Source: an uncultured Bacteroidota bacterium
GTDB lineage: Bacteria > Bacteroidota > Bacteroidia > Bacteroidales > WCHB1-69
NCBI GenBank assembly: GCA_902796805.1
Contig: CADBQG010000049.1
Location: 1-33,606, forward strand
Length of the DNA: 33,606 nt
Reading direction: 5' to 3'
Below the pieces are notes generated by a model. It was not told where the DNA came from. It worked only from the letters and a program-made list of their open reading frames with translations, and searched no databases. Both the position numbers and the translations under genes were made by a program. Positions 26,098 through 33,606 of the stretch are shown piece by piece. The number at the start of each line of letters is the position of its first letter. The first letter of the stretch is position 1.

Positions 26098-27017
26098 GAT
26101 ACTGTAGGGTTGTTTTCCGATTTGGATGCGCTACCGGCAGGAAGTTCCACCATACTGCCGAAAAGAAGGTCGCTTTCGGGAAGTCTTCCATAGTCGAAGC
26201 CGCCGCTTGGCGTGAAGGTGAGTTCTCCGAAATATCCTTTTCCGTCTTCGAGGTAGAAGTCGGCGCGCACGAACGGAAAAGGCCTCGAAAGCGTCTCCGC
26301 ATAATCGAACAGCATGTCTATTCCTTGGGGTTTTGGCACCGAGAACCCTTCGGGGGCGGCCTTACCCTGCCTGTTGAGGCGCTGGAGCTGCCAGTCCCTG
26401 TTGAAAAAGTAAAACTCAGGTTTTTTCCCTTCAGATCGGCCGATGCAGCACAGCACGTAGGCGGCCTTGCCGTTGAAACAGTATATCTTGTAGTCCACAG
26501 GCGGCAATCCGTCGGCGGTTTCGATGAACTTCTCGCAAATCAGGAGTTTCTTTTCAACGTCATACTGCGGCTCGGCGGCGAGGAGGTGGAACTTCACCTT
26601 CTTGAAACGCCCGAGATCCCTGGCGGCGGCGGCCGTGTCGAGTTTGCTCTTGTCGGTGCAGACCACATTCCCGCCGTTGCCGAAGTTCCACTTCAGCACA
26701 AATCTGTCGGGCAGCTCCTCCCATTTAATATCGCCTGGATCCTCATACACCGCCACCACGTCGTTCAATATGTGCTCCAGTCCGCACTCCTTTACGTAGC
26801 CGCGAACCGCCCACTTGTCGGCACACCTCTTCACCAAGTCGTTTCCATTATAGTAATTGAGTTTCATCCATTGGATTTTCTCATCCAATGTCTTAGGATT
26901 CTCAAGATCGGGCCACCTGTGATGGCACATCCTGAAAAGGACGTTTATTGCCAATCGTGGCGACATAGCCGTCATCAGATACCTGAAAATGGTGTTGTAT
27001 GTTGGGCGAAGTTGCAT
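26094..27017 (-). CDS. TupA-like ATP-grasp protein (putative amidoligase)
   Basis: 307 residues. Belongs to the TupA-like ATP-grasp group: TLDEKIQWMKL at 43-53, ADKWAVRGYVKE at 66-77, FVLKWNFGNGG at 106-116 (Lys109 and the glycine loop for ATP) and near the C-terminus ADFYLEDGKGYFGELTFTPSGG, with the acidic residues expected to hold magnesium. TupA takes part in teichuronopeptide synthesis in Bacillus; relatives occur widely in capsule and O-antigen clusters and are predicted to form amide bonds between amino acids and sugar acids, though many are labelled glycosyltransferases. The 5' end follows the flippase stop directly with no spacer and the 3' end overlaps the fusion gene by 4 bases, so translation is coupled. 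Confidence 0.87.
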   Translation of the reverse strand: MQLRPTYNTIFRYLMTAMSPRLAINVLFRMCHHRWPDLENPKTLDEKIQWMKLNYYNGNDLVKRCADKWAVRGYVKECGLEHILNDVVAVYEDPGDIKWEELPDRFVLKWNFGNGGNVVCTDKSKLDTAAAARDLGRFKKVKFHLLAAEPQYDVEKKLLICEKFIETADGLPPVDYKIYCFNGKAAYVLCCIGRSEGKKPEFYFFNRDWQLQRLNRQGKAAPEGFSVPKPQGIDMLFDYAETLSRPFPFVRADFYLEDGKGYFGELTFTPSGGFDYGRLPESDLLFGSMVELPAGSASKSENNPTVS

Positions 27018-28469
27018 TTATTGTCTTTTTTTCTTGATAAAATCTGTAATAGTTGACTTGTAAGTACGGAATCCATCAATATCCAGCATTCCTGACAGGG
27101 TCAGGTAAATCGCGGCAAAGATACAAATCTGCAATGACATTACAACGTACACATGCAAATTTGTGAAACTAACCGCAAATGCAGCGGCGCCCGACACCGC
27201 ACTGACCATGAAAGCCGGGAGCATGTCGCGCACCTGCCTGGCAAGGCCGTAGTTTATGAGCCGTCGGTTTGCCACAGTATTGATAAAGAAGCTAATGTAT
27301 GAAACCCCGGCTACGGCGAACAGAAGTCCGTAGATGCCGAGCCTAATGCCGGCGAATATCATGGCGATCCCTATCACACGCTTTGTTATTTGGAGCAGAA
27401 AATAGATCTTCCCCTCGCCCAACGACTTTATCACATTTGTGTTAAGAGTGTTTATCGAATATATGAGGCCGGCGAGGCAGAGAATTCTGAAATATGGCAC
27501 TGATGGCAGCCATTTCCCGCCATATAGCAATAATATCAGCGGTTCGGCTATTACAGCGAGCAGTACCATCATCGGGAAGTTGAGGAATGCCAACGCCGCA
27601 GTGCTCTTCCTCACTCCCGCAAGCAGCCGTTCCTTGTCGTCCTGAAGCTTGGAGAATGCAGGGAAAGTAACGTCGTTAACTATCGACGCCAGGCCGGCCA
27701 CAGGTATCTCCTCCAGTTTCTTCGCCTGAGAGAACTGTCCCAACATGTCGGCGGAGAACCTCTTGCCTATAATCAGCTGCTGCAGATTCGTGTATAGCGT
27801 CTCTGTCAGGGAAGAGAGAAGCATGAGTCCGCCGAAGCTGAAAAGTTCTTTCAGCGAACTGAAGCTGAACACGAGCCTTGGCCGCCATGGGCTGAGCAAC
27901 CATAACAGTATGACATTGACCACCGCTGCGGTTATGGCGGAGGCCACAAGGCTCCACGCCCCGAAACCTGCAAAGGCCAAAGGTATCGACACCGCAGTGC
28001 CTGCCGCCGCGGCAGCGATGTTCCTGATGGCCAAAGCCCTGAAATTCATCTGCTTCTGCAATTTGGTGTACTGCACTATTGCAAGAGACTGTATCACAAG
28101 CACCACGCTCTGCACCCTCAACAGCGGCTTCAGAAGCCCTAGACCGTAATAGTCGGCAACCCAGGGGGCTATCAGATAGAGTATTGCATAGAAAACAGCG
28201 GAAAACGTCAGGTTCCAATAGAAAACCGTCGAGTAGTCGGCATCGTCGGCCTCCTTTTTCTGTATCAGAGCGGCCCCAAGGCCTCCCTGTATGAAAATGT
28301 TCGACACGGCAAGAAATATGGAGAGCATCGCTATGCACCCGAAATCCTCAGGCATCAGAAGCCTGGCAAGCACAAGATTGGAGATGAAATTGATGGTGAG
28401 CGTACCCACCTTTCCAACGGCACTCCACATCATTCCGGAAACGGTCTTACTTTTCAGGTTCTCTTCCAT
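27018..28469 (-). CDS. Wzx-type oligosaccharide flippase (MOP superfamily)
   Basis: 483 residues of almost entirely hydrophobic sequence with about 12-14 helices, of the WzxC-like branch. The family start is visible: KSKTVSGMMWSAVGKVGTLTINFISNLVLARLLMPEDFG, then IFIQGGLGAALIQKKEADDADYSTVFYWNL. It should carry undecaprenyl-linked oligosaccharide units across the inner membrane. It lies 3 bases after the opine-dehydrogenase-like gene and directly abuts the ATP-grasp gene. Together with the Wzy-like domain of the fusion protein it indicates a Wzx/Wzy-dependent glycan pathway. Confidence 0.92.
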   Translation of the reverse strand: MEENLKSKTVSGMMWSAVGKVGTLTINFISNLVLARLLMPEDFGCIAMLSIFLAVSNIFIQGGLGAALIQKKEADDADYSTVFYWNLTFSAVFYAILYLIAPWVADYYGLGLLKPLLRVQSVVLVIQSLAIVQYTKLQKQMNFRALAIRNIAAAAAGTAVSIPLAFAGFGAWSLVASAITAAVVNVILLWLLSPWRPRLVFSFSSLKELFSFGGLMLLSSLTETLYTNLQQLIIGKRFSADMLGQFSQAKKLEEIPVAGLASIVNDVTFPAFSKLQDDKERLLAGVRKSTAALAFLNFPMMVLLAVIAEPLILLLYGGKWLPSVPYFRILCLAGLIYSINTLNTNVIKSLGEGKIYFLLQITKRVIGIAMIFAGIRLGIYGLLFAVAGVSYISFFINTVANRRLINYGLARQVRDMLPAFMVSAVSGAAAFAVSFTNLHVYVVMSLQICIFAAIYLTLSGMLDIDGFRTYKSTITDFIKKKRQ

Positions 28470-28472
28470 CTG

Positions 28473-29555
28473 TCAGACTATGGCTGCGAGAATGTCGTCT
28501 CGTGTTACTTTATCCTTTTCCAACAGATATTCCACTGTACGGGCCTCGCTCTTCAAATCCTTCTGCACCAACGATCCGGCAAGCGTGATGATAGAGTCGG
28601 CGATGGATGTGTCAGCGTTGACAACCCTTCCTATTGATGAGAAAAGTCCGAGGCCGTTGGGGACATCTTCGAGGAGATAGCGGTGCCGTACCGACGCCGG
28701 CCCCTTGTTGGCGGCCTGTGCAAAAGACCTGAACACCGCCATGGAGTCGAGTGTGAGGTCCTCCTCGTTGCGCCATTTGGCTGCGTCGAAGTAGTTGAGC
28801 GGTTCGCATCCGAACGATGCAAGCACCCTGTTCTTCTGCTCGTCGAAATCGTTGATGACGTTGACGACCGACGGTGTGAAGGCCTCCTTGTACATCCAGA
28901 ACTCGCCGCCGCTATGCTCAATCCTGGCCGCCGAGAAGATTATGCCGATGGGATGCACTATCATGTTGGGATTGTGCAGCGCCGACTCGAGAATGTTCCT
29001 GCGAAGGTAACGGGTGTTGCCGAAAAGTTGCTGGAACACCGGCAAGACATCGGCGGAACAGCTTGAGGGCAACACTGATACCGCGTTTCGCGGGTTATGG
29101 AACGTTATTCTCACATACAGCGAGTCCACGATGCGCCCGTTGTAAGCCGTTGTCTCCCATTCACTGTAAACAACTTTCTTCTTTATATGCTTCTTGAAGA
29201 TCAGGCTTCCCATATAGCCGGGCACCAAGGCTATCAACTGGCCGTCGGACACATACGGCGAAATCAACCTGGCCACATGCTCATGCCGGAGCGTTGTGGT
29301 CATCACCATTATCACGTCAGCGAAGCGCACCGCCTTCGCGGCATCTCGCGTTATGAACTCAGGCTTGGCGAAGAAGACATGTCCGCCGTTGGTCTCGTCC
29401 CTGACATTGAAACCTCCTTCCCCGCACATAAGGTCGAAGAACGGCGAATTCACCGTGTCAGACGTTTTCAGAAGACCCACCTCATGACCGCCCTCTATCA
29501 ACTTGGCGGCATGAACCAGCCCGGAATTGCCACAACCTACAATTGTTATTCTCAT
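28473..29555 (-). CDS. Opine (octopine/nopaline) dehydrogenase family protein
   Basis: 360 residues. Residues 1-~160 form a Rossmann domain with GCGNSG at 7-12 for NAD(P). Residues ~185-350 match the octopine/nopaline dehydrogenase helical domain: ALHNPNMIVHP at 192-202, where His201 is the likely catalytic histidine, a Glu/Arg segment RIEHSGG, MYKEAFTPSVVNVINDFDEQ at 221-240. Such enzymes reductively join an amino acid to a 2-oxo acid to give an N-carboxyalkyl amino acid. It is the first gene of the polysaccharide operon. The substrate is not visible. A glycerol-3-phosphate or ketopantoate dehydrogenase identity is less likely because of the helical-domain motifs. Confidence 0.85.
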   Translation of the reverse strand: MRITIVGCGNSGLVHAAKLIEGGHEVGLLKTSDTVNSPFFDLMCGEGGFNVRDETNGGHVFFAKPEFITRDAAKAVRFADVIMVMTTTLRHEHVARLISPYVSDGQLIALVPGYMGSLIFKKHIKKKVVYSEWETTAYNGRIVDSLYVRITFHNPRNAVSVLPSSCSADVLPVFQQLFGNTRYLRRNILESALHNPNMIVHPIGIIFSAARIEHSGGEFWMYKEAFTPSVVNVINDFDEQKNRVLASFGCEPLNYFDAAKWRNEEDLTLDSMAVFRSFAQAANKGPASVRHRYLLEDVPNGLGLFSSIGRVVNADTSIADSIITLAGSLVQKDLKSEARTVEYLLEKDKVTRDDILAAIV

Positions 29556-29578
29556 ATAAGCGACTTAAATAACAGCTG

Positions 29579-29586
29579 CAAAAATA
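29579..29586 (-). promoter_or_regulatory. -7 promoter element of the polysaccharide operon
   Basis: TATTTTTG on the minus strand, 23 bases before the start of the opine-dehydrogenase-like gene, in the 108-base divergent gap with the PASTA gene. No well-spaced -33 TTTG. Confidence 0.5.
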
Positions 29587-29613
29587 TGATTTTATCCATT
29601 CAAAATTAAATTG

Positions 29614-29621
29614 TATCTTTG
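29614..29621 (+). promoter_or_regulatory. -7 promoter element of the PASTA-T9SS-exonuclease operon
   Basis: TATCTTTG on the plus strand, 42 bases before the PASTA start. It faces away from the minus-strand -7 element 27 bases to the left, so the two promoter regions overlap. Confidence 0.55.
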
Positions 29622-29663
29622 CCGTTTAGAATTATTAACAAAACAATTTGTCACTACTAAGTG

Positions 29664-30272
29664 ATGGGTACAAACAAAAAGACACAAAAAAAGACTCTGT
29701 CGAAGAACGGCCTGCTCTTCCATATTCTGCTGGCAATAGGGCTTTCCGTCGTGATTTTCTTCCTGACGGTACTGCTTCTCCGGTTTTTCACCCGGCATGG
29801 CAGGGAGGTTGAAATGCCCGACTTCAAGGGGCGTTCGGCCGACGAACTCATACAAAAGGGCACAAGCGAGGGCTTTGTCTTCGTTGTGAACGACGAGATC
29901 TACGAGCGCAACGCCGAACCCGGCACTGTACTAAAACAGAACCCGCTGCCCGGCGAGAAGGTCAAGAACGGACGGAAAGTCTATCTCACGCTTGCCGCCT
30001 CACAGCCCCCAATGGTGAAGATGCCCGAGCTCCGCGACCTTTCGCTGCGACAGGCACAGATTATGCTCGAGTCGCAGAAATTGGTACTCGACAAAGTCAT
30101 CGAGAAGCCAAGTCCCTACGAAAACGTCGTCCTTGAAGTCCTCTACAACGGGCACACAGTTTCAGCCGGGAAGGAGGTGCGCCAGGGCGACAAGATAACG
30201 CTCGTTGTGGGCAAGAACATAGGCGACCTGCCGGAAGAGGCCGAAGAGGGGCAGACCGAAGAAATCCAGTAA
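29664..30272 (+). CDS. Membrane-anchored PASTA-domain protein
   Basis: 202 residues from the ATG at 29,664 (a GTG directly before it would add one residue). A short basic cytoplasmic tail is followed by one membrane helix at about 17-41 and two PASTA domains at about 46-112 (VEMPDFKGRSADELIQKG, ending GEKVKNGRKVYLTLA) and 116-184 (PPMVKMPELRDLSLRQAQ, ending GDKITLVVGK). The last ~18 residues are acidic. PASTA domains bind peptidoglycan fragments or beta-lactams in kinases and penicillin-binding proteins; here neither a kinase nor a transpeptidase domain is attached. First gene of the operon with the T9SS protein (21 bases later) and the exonuclease. Confidence 0.9.
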   Translation: MGTNKKTQKKTLSKNGLLFHILLAIGLSVVIFFLTVLLLRFFTRHGREVEMPDFKGRSADELIQKGTSEGFVFVVNDEIYERNAEPGTVLKQNPLPGEKVKNGRKVYLTLAASQPPMVKMPELRDLSLRQAQIMLESQKLVLDKVIEKPSPYENVVLEVLYNGHTVSAGKEVRQGDKITLVVGKNIGDLPEEAEEGQTEEIQ

Positions 30273-30293
30273 AACCATTACAGACAAAAAATC

Positions 30294-32408
30294 ATGAATA
30301 TCGTAAAAAGAACAACCGTTTTCATCTTGCTGTTGCTCCCGATAGTCTGCAACTCGCAGGAAATCCTCACCGGACTGGCTTCCAATCCGCATATCTTCAA
30401 AGAATCGAGGAAAAAGCAGATTGACAGAAACGGACAGGCGTTGAGGCTTCCATTTTTGGAGGATTTCTCCGGCCAGACCGGGTATCCAAACCCTGAACTC
30501 TGGCAAGACCGCCAGGCATTTGTAAACACCGGCTTCGCCATATTCCCGCCTTCCACGGGGGTGGCAACATTGGATGCCATCAACGAGCGCGGCGAAATCT
30601 ACCCCCACGCTTCGAGCAGCCCCTTCCCCGCCGACACGCTCACATCGCGGCCGATAAGACTTGACAGCAACTTCTTCTACCACCGCAGAATGCTGCCGTC
30701 AGACTCCCTTTACTTCAGCTTCTACTTCCAGCCCGGCGGCGGCAGCAAGACCTACCCGTCGAACGCCTGGGAGAGGATTGGCGACACACCTGAGCACTCC
30801 GACAAATTGGTGCTTGAGTTCGGATACTCCACCGGCAACATCGTGTTCGGAGGTTTCATCTACGGTGAATACATCGTGGAGAAACCCTATTCCATGGGCG
30901 ACTCCATCGAAAACCCTTTCTTTCCAGGAACATTCTACTATCTCGACAGCGACGTGTACACCGGACAGGTCATCATGATTCCTGCCGACTCCATCTTCGT
31001 GGAAGAATTCGTATGGAACGAGGTATGGTCCACAGAGGGTTTCAGCCTTGACGAATGGCTCTACGAGAACCCGCTCCAATATTTCAGGCAGGTGATGATA
31101 CCCATCACCGACGAGCAGTACCTGCGCAACAACTTCCAGTTCCGCTTCAGGAACTACGCCTCCCTCGACATCGACTCGTGGAACGGAAACACCATAGTGG
31201 GATGGTCGAGCAACTGCGACCAATGGAACATCGACTACATAAGGCTCAACTCGGGCAGAAGACACGACGACGTTTTTCCTTACGATGTAGCGTTCGTAAG
31301 TCCCTCGACTTCAATGCTGGAGGAATACTGGGCGATGCCCTGGCGGCAGTTCCGCCCGTCAGACCTTGCGGAGAAGTTCTACAACGAATTGTGCAACAAC
31401 TCGAACGCAACACAGAACACATATTACACCTACAACATTGTGAAGAACAGGCAGCAGGAAATCTTCACCTACCCCGCCAACAACGAGAACGCCGCGCCCT
31501 ACTATGACGGCGGACTGCACACCTATCCATATCACGCCTTTCCCGACATTGGCGCAGAGATTGTATATGACGGCGCCGACAGCGCGTTGTTCACTGTCAC
31601 TCACACATACGGCATGGTGGGTATAAACGACGAGTGTCCGAGGAACGACACCTGCGTGGTGGAACAGAAGTTCTACAACTACTACGCCTACGACGACGGC
31701 ACCGCCGAGGCCGGATACTGCCTTCTTTCAACAATGACCAACCCGCAGGCTTCATTCGCCGTGAAATTCACCCTCGCCGAGCCCGACACGCTGCAAGCGG
31801 TGAGAATGTGGTTCAACAGGACTCTCGACGACGAGAACGTTGACTACTTCACGCTGATGGTATGGGACGAGGACGGCGGCGAGCCCGGCAACGTGCTCTA
31901 CGAACTGCCATCGCAACTGCCGGGATACGCCCGCGAATTCCAAGACTTCGTTACATATTACCTCGAGGAGCCAATGGCAGTCTCTGGCACTTTCTACGTG
32001 GGCTTCTTCCAGAACCATGACGTTCAGCTCAACATCGGCTTCGACCAGAACAGCGACGCCCGCGGCAAGTTCTTCTACAAAACAGCCGCATTGTGGAACG
32101 AATCGTTCTACAAAGGCGCACCCATGATACGCGCAGTCGTGGGCAAGTCATTCGACCATTCCGGAATTAACCACAATGAAACAGAGAATATCACTGTTTA
32201 CCCGAACCCGACCTCAGACCGCGTGTTCGTGAAGTCTGACAGCCCGAACACAAGAGCAGAGCTGTTCAACGCCTTCGGCCAGATTCTGGATTCCGGAGAT
32301 GTCGGCAACAATGGATTCTCACTCAAAAGACTCCCTTCAGGCATATATTTCATCAAAATATACATCGACGGCAAATTTGTAAAGACAGAAAAAATAATAA
32401 AACGATAA
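30294..32408 (+). CDS. Large T9SS type A sorting-domain secreted protein
   Basis: 704 residues. A signal peptide (MNIVKRTTVFILLLLPIVCNSQ) leads to a long beta-rich body with many aromatic and acidic residues; strand-like stretches such as LPFLEDFSGQTGYPNPELW, DSLYFSFYFQPGGG and QWNIDYIRLNSGRR resemble Bacteroidota carbohydrate-binding/choice-of-anchor surface proteins. The last ~75 residues are a type A sorting domain (ITVYPNPTSDRVFVKS, AELFNAFGQIL, LPSGIYFIKI, ending in IIKR), directing type IX secretion. No catalytic motif was recognised. It lies between the PASTA gene and the exonuclease gene, 2 bases before the latter. Confidence 0.85.
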   Translation: MNIVKRTTVFILLLLPIVCNSQEILTGLASNPHIFKESRKKQIDRNGQALRLPFLEDFSGQTGYPNPELWQDRQAFVNTGFAIFPPSTGVATLDAINERGEIYPHASSSPFPADTLTSRPIRLDSNFFYHRRMLPSDSLYFSFYFQPGGGSKTYPSNAWERIGDTPEHSDKLVLEFGYSTGNIVFGGFIYGEYIVEKPYSMGDSIENPFFPGTFYYLDSDVYTGQVIMIPADSIFVEEFVWNEVWSTEGFSLDEWLYENPLQYFRQVMIPITDEQYLRNNFQFRFRNYASLDIDSWNGNTIVGWSSNCDQWNIDYIRLNSGRRHDDVFPYDVAFVSPSTSMLEEYWAMPWRQFRPSDLAEKFYNELCNNSNATQNTYYTYNIVKNRQQEIFTYPANNENAAPYYDGGLHTYPYHAFPDIGAEIVYDGADSALFTVTHTYGMVGINDECPRNDTCVVEQKFYNYYAYDDGTAEAGYCLLSTMTNPQASFAVKFTLAEPDTLQAVRMWFNRTLDDENVDYFTLMVWDEDGGEPGNVLYELPSQLPGYAREFQDFVTYYLEEPMAVSGTFYVGFFQNHDVQLNIGFDQNSDARGKFFYKTAALWNESFYKGAPMIRAVVGKSFDHSGINHNETENITVYPNPTSDRVFVKSDSPNTRAELFNAFGQILDSGDVGNNGFSLKRLPSGIYFIKIYIDGKFVKTEKIIKR

Positions 32409-32410
32409 GT

Positions 32411-33241
32411 ATGAAACTGAACCTTACGCGCCCACTGATATTCTTCGATTTAGAGACCACAGGCCTCAACGTGGGGAAAGACAAGATAGTTGAGATTTCA
32501 ATGATCAAGGTGATGCCCGACGGCACTGAAATCACCCGCACCGAGATAATTAACCCGGAAATCCCGATACCGGAAGAGGTCTCGGCAATCCACGGAATTT
32601 ACGACGAGGATGTGCTTGGCAAACCCACTTTCGCGCAGATTGCCGACGACCTGCTGGAATTCATAGGCGATGCCGACTTCGCAGGCTTCAACTCCAACAA
32701 GTTCGACGTGCCGCTATTGGTGGAAGAGTTCCTGCGCTGCGGCCGCCGTTTCGACCTCCGGAACCGATACCTTGTGGACGTTCAGAACATCTTCCACAAG
32801 ATGGAGCCCCGCAACCTCGTGGCAGCCTACAAGTTCTACTGCGGCGGCAACCTCGCCGATGCCCATCACGCCAGCGCCGACACGAAGGCCACCTACGAGG
32901 TGCTGAAAGCGCAACTCGACAAATACGACGGCGTGGAATACGAGGAACCCAAATCGAAACGCAAGACAACGCCCATAAGAAACGACGTGAAGGCCCTGAG
33001 CGAGTTCACAACTGACCGCCCGACCGTGGATCTTGCCGGACACATTGTGATGGATTCGCACCAGCGTCCCGCGTTCAACTTCGGCAAATACAAGGGCAAA
33101 ACCGTCAACGAGGTCTTCAAGACGGAACCCGCATACTACGACTGGATGATGAAAGCCGACTTCCCGCTGTACACCAAAGAAATCATCACACAGATCTACC
33201 ACGAAGTGTCGCTCGAGAAAAAGTTCGCGAGAGAACAGTAG
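32411..33241 (+). CDS. DEDDh 3'-5' exonuclease with ExoX-like C-terminal module
   Basis: 276 residues. The N-terminal ~175 residues are a DnaQ-like exonuclease: motif I FFDLETTG with Asp13 and Glu15, motif II FNSNKFDVPLL with Asp99, motif III AHHASADT with His152 and Asp157. Metal-dependent removal of 3' nucleotides in DNA repair or RNA processing is expected. After a basic linker, residues ~217-263 (RPAFNFGKYKGKTVNEVF, YYDWMMKADFPLYTK) match the small module found at the C-terminus of ExoX-like exonucleases. It is last in the PASTA-T9SS operon and ends before a strong palindromic terminator. It is not the polymerase III epsilon subunit of the replicase, judging by this tail. Confidence 0.93.
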   Translation: MKLNLTRPLIFFDLETTGLNVGKDKIVEISMIKVMPDGTEITRTEIINPEIPIPEEVSAIHGIYDEDVLGKPTFAQIADDLLEFIGDADFAGFNSNKFDVPLLVEEFLRCGRRFDLRNRYLVDVQNIFHKMEPRNLVAAYKFYCGGNLADAHHASADTKATYEVLKAQLDKYDGVEYEEPKSKRKTTPIRNDVKALSEFTTDRPTVDLAGHIVMDSHQRPAFNFGKYKGKTVNEVFKTEPAYYDWMMKADFPLYTKEIITQIYHEVSLEKKFAREQ

Positions 33242-33287
33242 AAAAGTCCTGCAAAAACACAGGGACATCTTCAACAAGCATCAATAA

Positions 33288-33323
33288 AAAAACAGGTTGC
33301 AACGCGCGTTGCAACCTGTTTTT
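33288..33323. terminator. Bidirectional intrinsic terminator
   Basis: A perfect 36-base palindrome: AAAAACAGGTTGCAAC pairs with its complement around GCGC, itself self-complementary. The A-tract on the left and T-tract on the right make it function on both strands, ending the exonuclease operon (plus) and the FISUMP gene (minus). Confidence 0.9.
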
Positions 33324-33341
33324 GCTTATGCTATGCAAATC

Positions 33342-33606
33342 TTAGTGAACGTCCTTCACGCAGCGAACACTGTAGGCGTTGTTTCCTGCAGCCTTGTTCA
33401 ATGTTGTACGGCAACATTTGTATTGTATGCAGAACGCCGAGTTGTTAGAATCTCCATGGAACCATGCTTCTGAAAGCAGACCTTCACAACGGTTGACAGT
33501 TGCATTGTATAAGCCAGCTGGCAGTGCGTTGAATTGTGAGGTGTTGTAGCCTTCGTCAACCCACTTTTCATAGCTCTTCAACGCAAATGCGTCGTAAGTG
33601 TGCAGC
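33342..33606 (-). CDS. C-terminal part of a Fib_succ_major (FISUMP) domain protein
   Basis: The frame is open at the right edge of the window and ends at 33,342, so about 88 C-terminal residues are visible and the start lies outside. FNALPAGLYNATVN, AWFHGD and the terminal AYSVRCVKD match the end of the Fibrobacter succinogenes major paralogous (FISUMP) domain, common in secreted or lipid-anchored proteins of Bacteroidota and Fibrobacterota, usually present in several copies per genome. A TTG at 33,581 is an unlikely start because the domain continues upstream of it. The function is unknown. Confidence 0.8.
   Translation of the reverse strand, partial: LHTYDAFALKSYEKWVDEGYNTSQFNALPAGLYNATVNRCEGLLSEAWFHGDSNNSAFCIQYKCCRTTLNKAAGNNAYSVRCVKDVH

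Noticed and set aside
1..33606. tRNA, rRNA, CRISPR array, insertion sequence or phage genes
   Set aside because: None was recognised: no cloverleaf, no spaced direct repeats, no transposase or integrase motifs, and no clear riboswitch in any leader.

Overview
This looks like chromosomal DNA of an anaerobic member of the Bacteroidota, probably Bacteroidales. The evidence is: promoters of the TAnnTTTG type in front of several genes; two proteins with type IX secretion (type A) C-terminal sorting domains; a GldB-like lipoprotein; a Fib_succ_major (FISUMP) domain at the right edge; Bacteroidota-style lipoproteins; and a 1,227-residue pyruvate:ferredoxin oxidoreductase, which points to anaerobic metabolism. 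There is no rRNA or tRNA, so a finer placement is not possible from this window. No mobile element, CRISPR array or integrase was seen. Coding density is very high and no gene-free stretch reaches 300 bases (the longest is 273 bases, before pyrB).

Layout. Bases 1-6,700 (minus strand) carry nifJ, then a SIMPL-domain protein overlapping a large GT-C-like membrane protein with C-terminal TPRs. Bases 6,767-12,258 (plus) form a tight operon: the N-terminal half of transketolase, an LptF/LptG-type permease, a GT4 glycosyltransferase and dxs. Bases 12,239-17,561 (minus) form a mixed operon read from right to left: ClC chloride channel/transporter with CBS domains, rfbC, a HAD phosphatase, truA and a parallel beta-helix lipoprotein. 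ssb and a gldB-like gene follow as single minus-strand units. pyrB and pyrI (plus) encode aspartate transcarbamoylase. A type IX secreted protein (minus) and a small outer-membrane-barrel-like protein (plus) are divergently transcribed.

Bases 22,811-29,555 (minus) are a five-gene surface-polysaccharide operon with gaps of 0-5 bases or a 4-base overlap. In transcription order it holds an opine (octopine/nopaline) dehydrogenase family protein, a Wzx-like flippase, a TupA-like ATP-grasp protein, a fused Wzy/ligase-like membrane protein plus GT4 glycosyltransferase, and an ExoA-like GT2 glycosyltransferase. This is the most unusual part of the window. The opine dehydrogenase and the ATP-grasp amidoligase-like protein could together make and attach an N-carboxyalkyl amino acid to a glycan; that is inference from family membership. 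Bases 29,614-33,241 (plus) carry a PASTA-domain membrane protein, a large type IX secreted protein and a DEDDh exonuclease. A perfect palindromic terminator separates these from the partial FISUMP gene entering from the right edge.

Themes: cell-envelope and glycan genes (GT-C, LptF, two GT4 domains, GT2, Wzx, Wzy, RfbC) are interleaved with core metabolism (PFOR, TktN, Dxs, PyrBI) and DNA/RNA housekeeping (Ssb, TruA, exonuclease).
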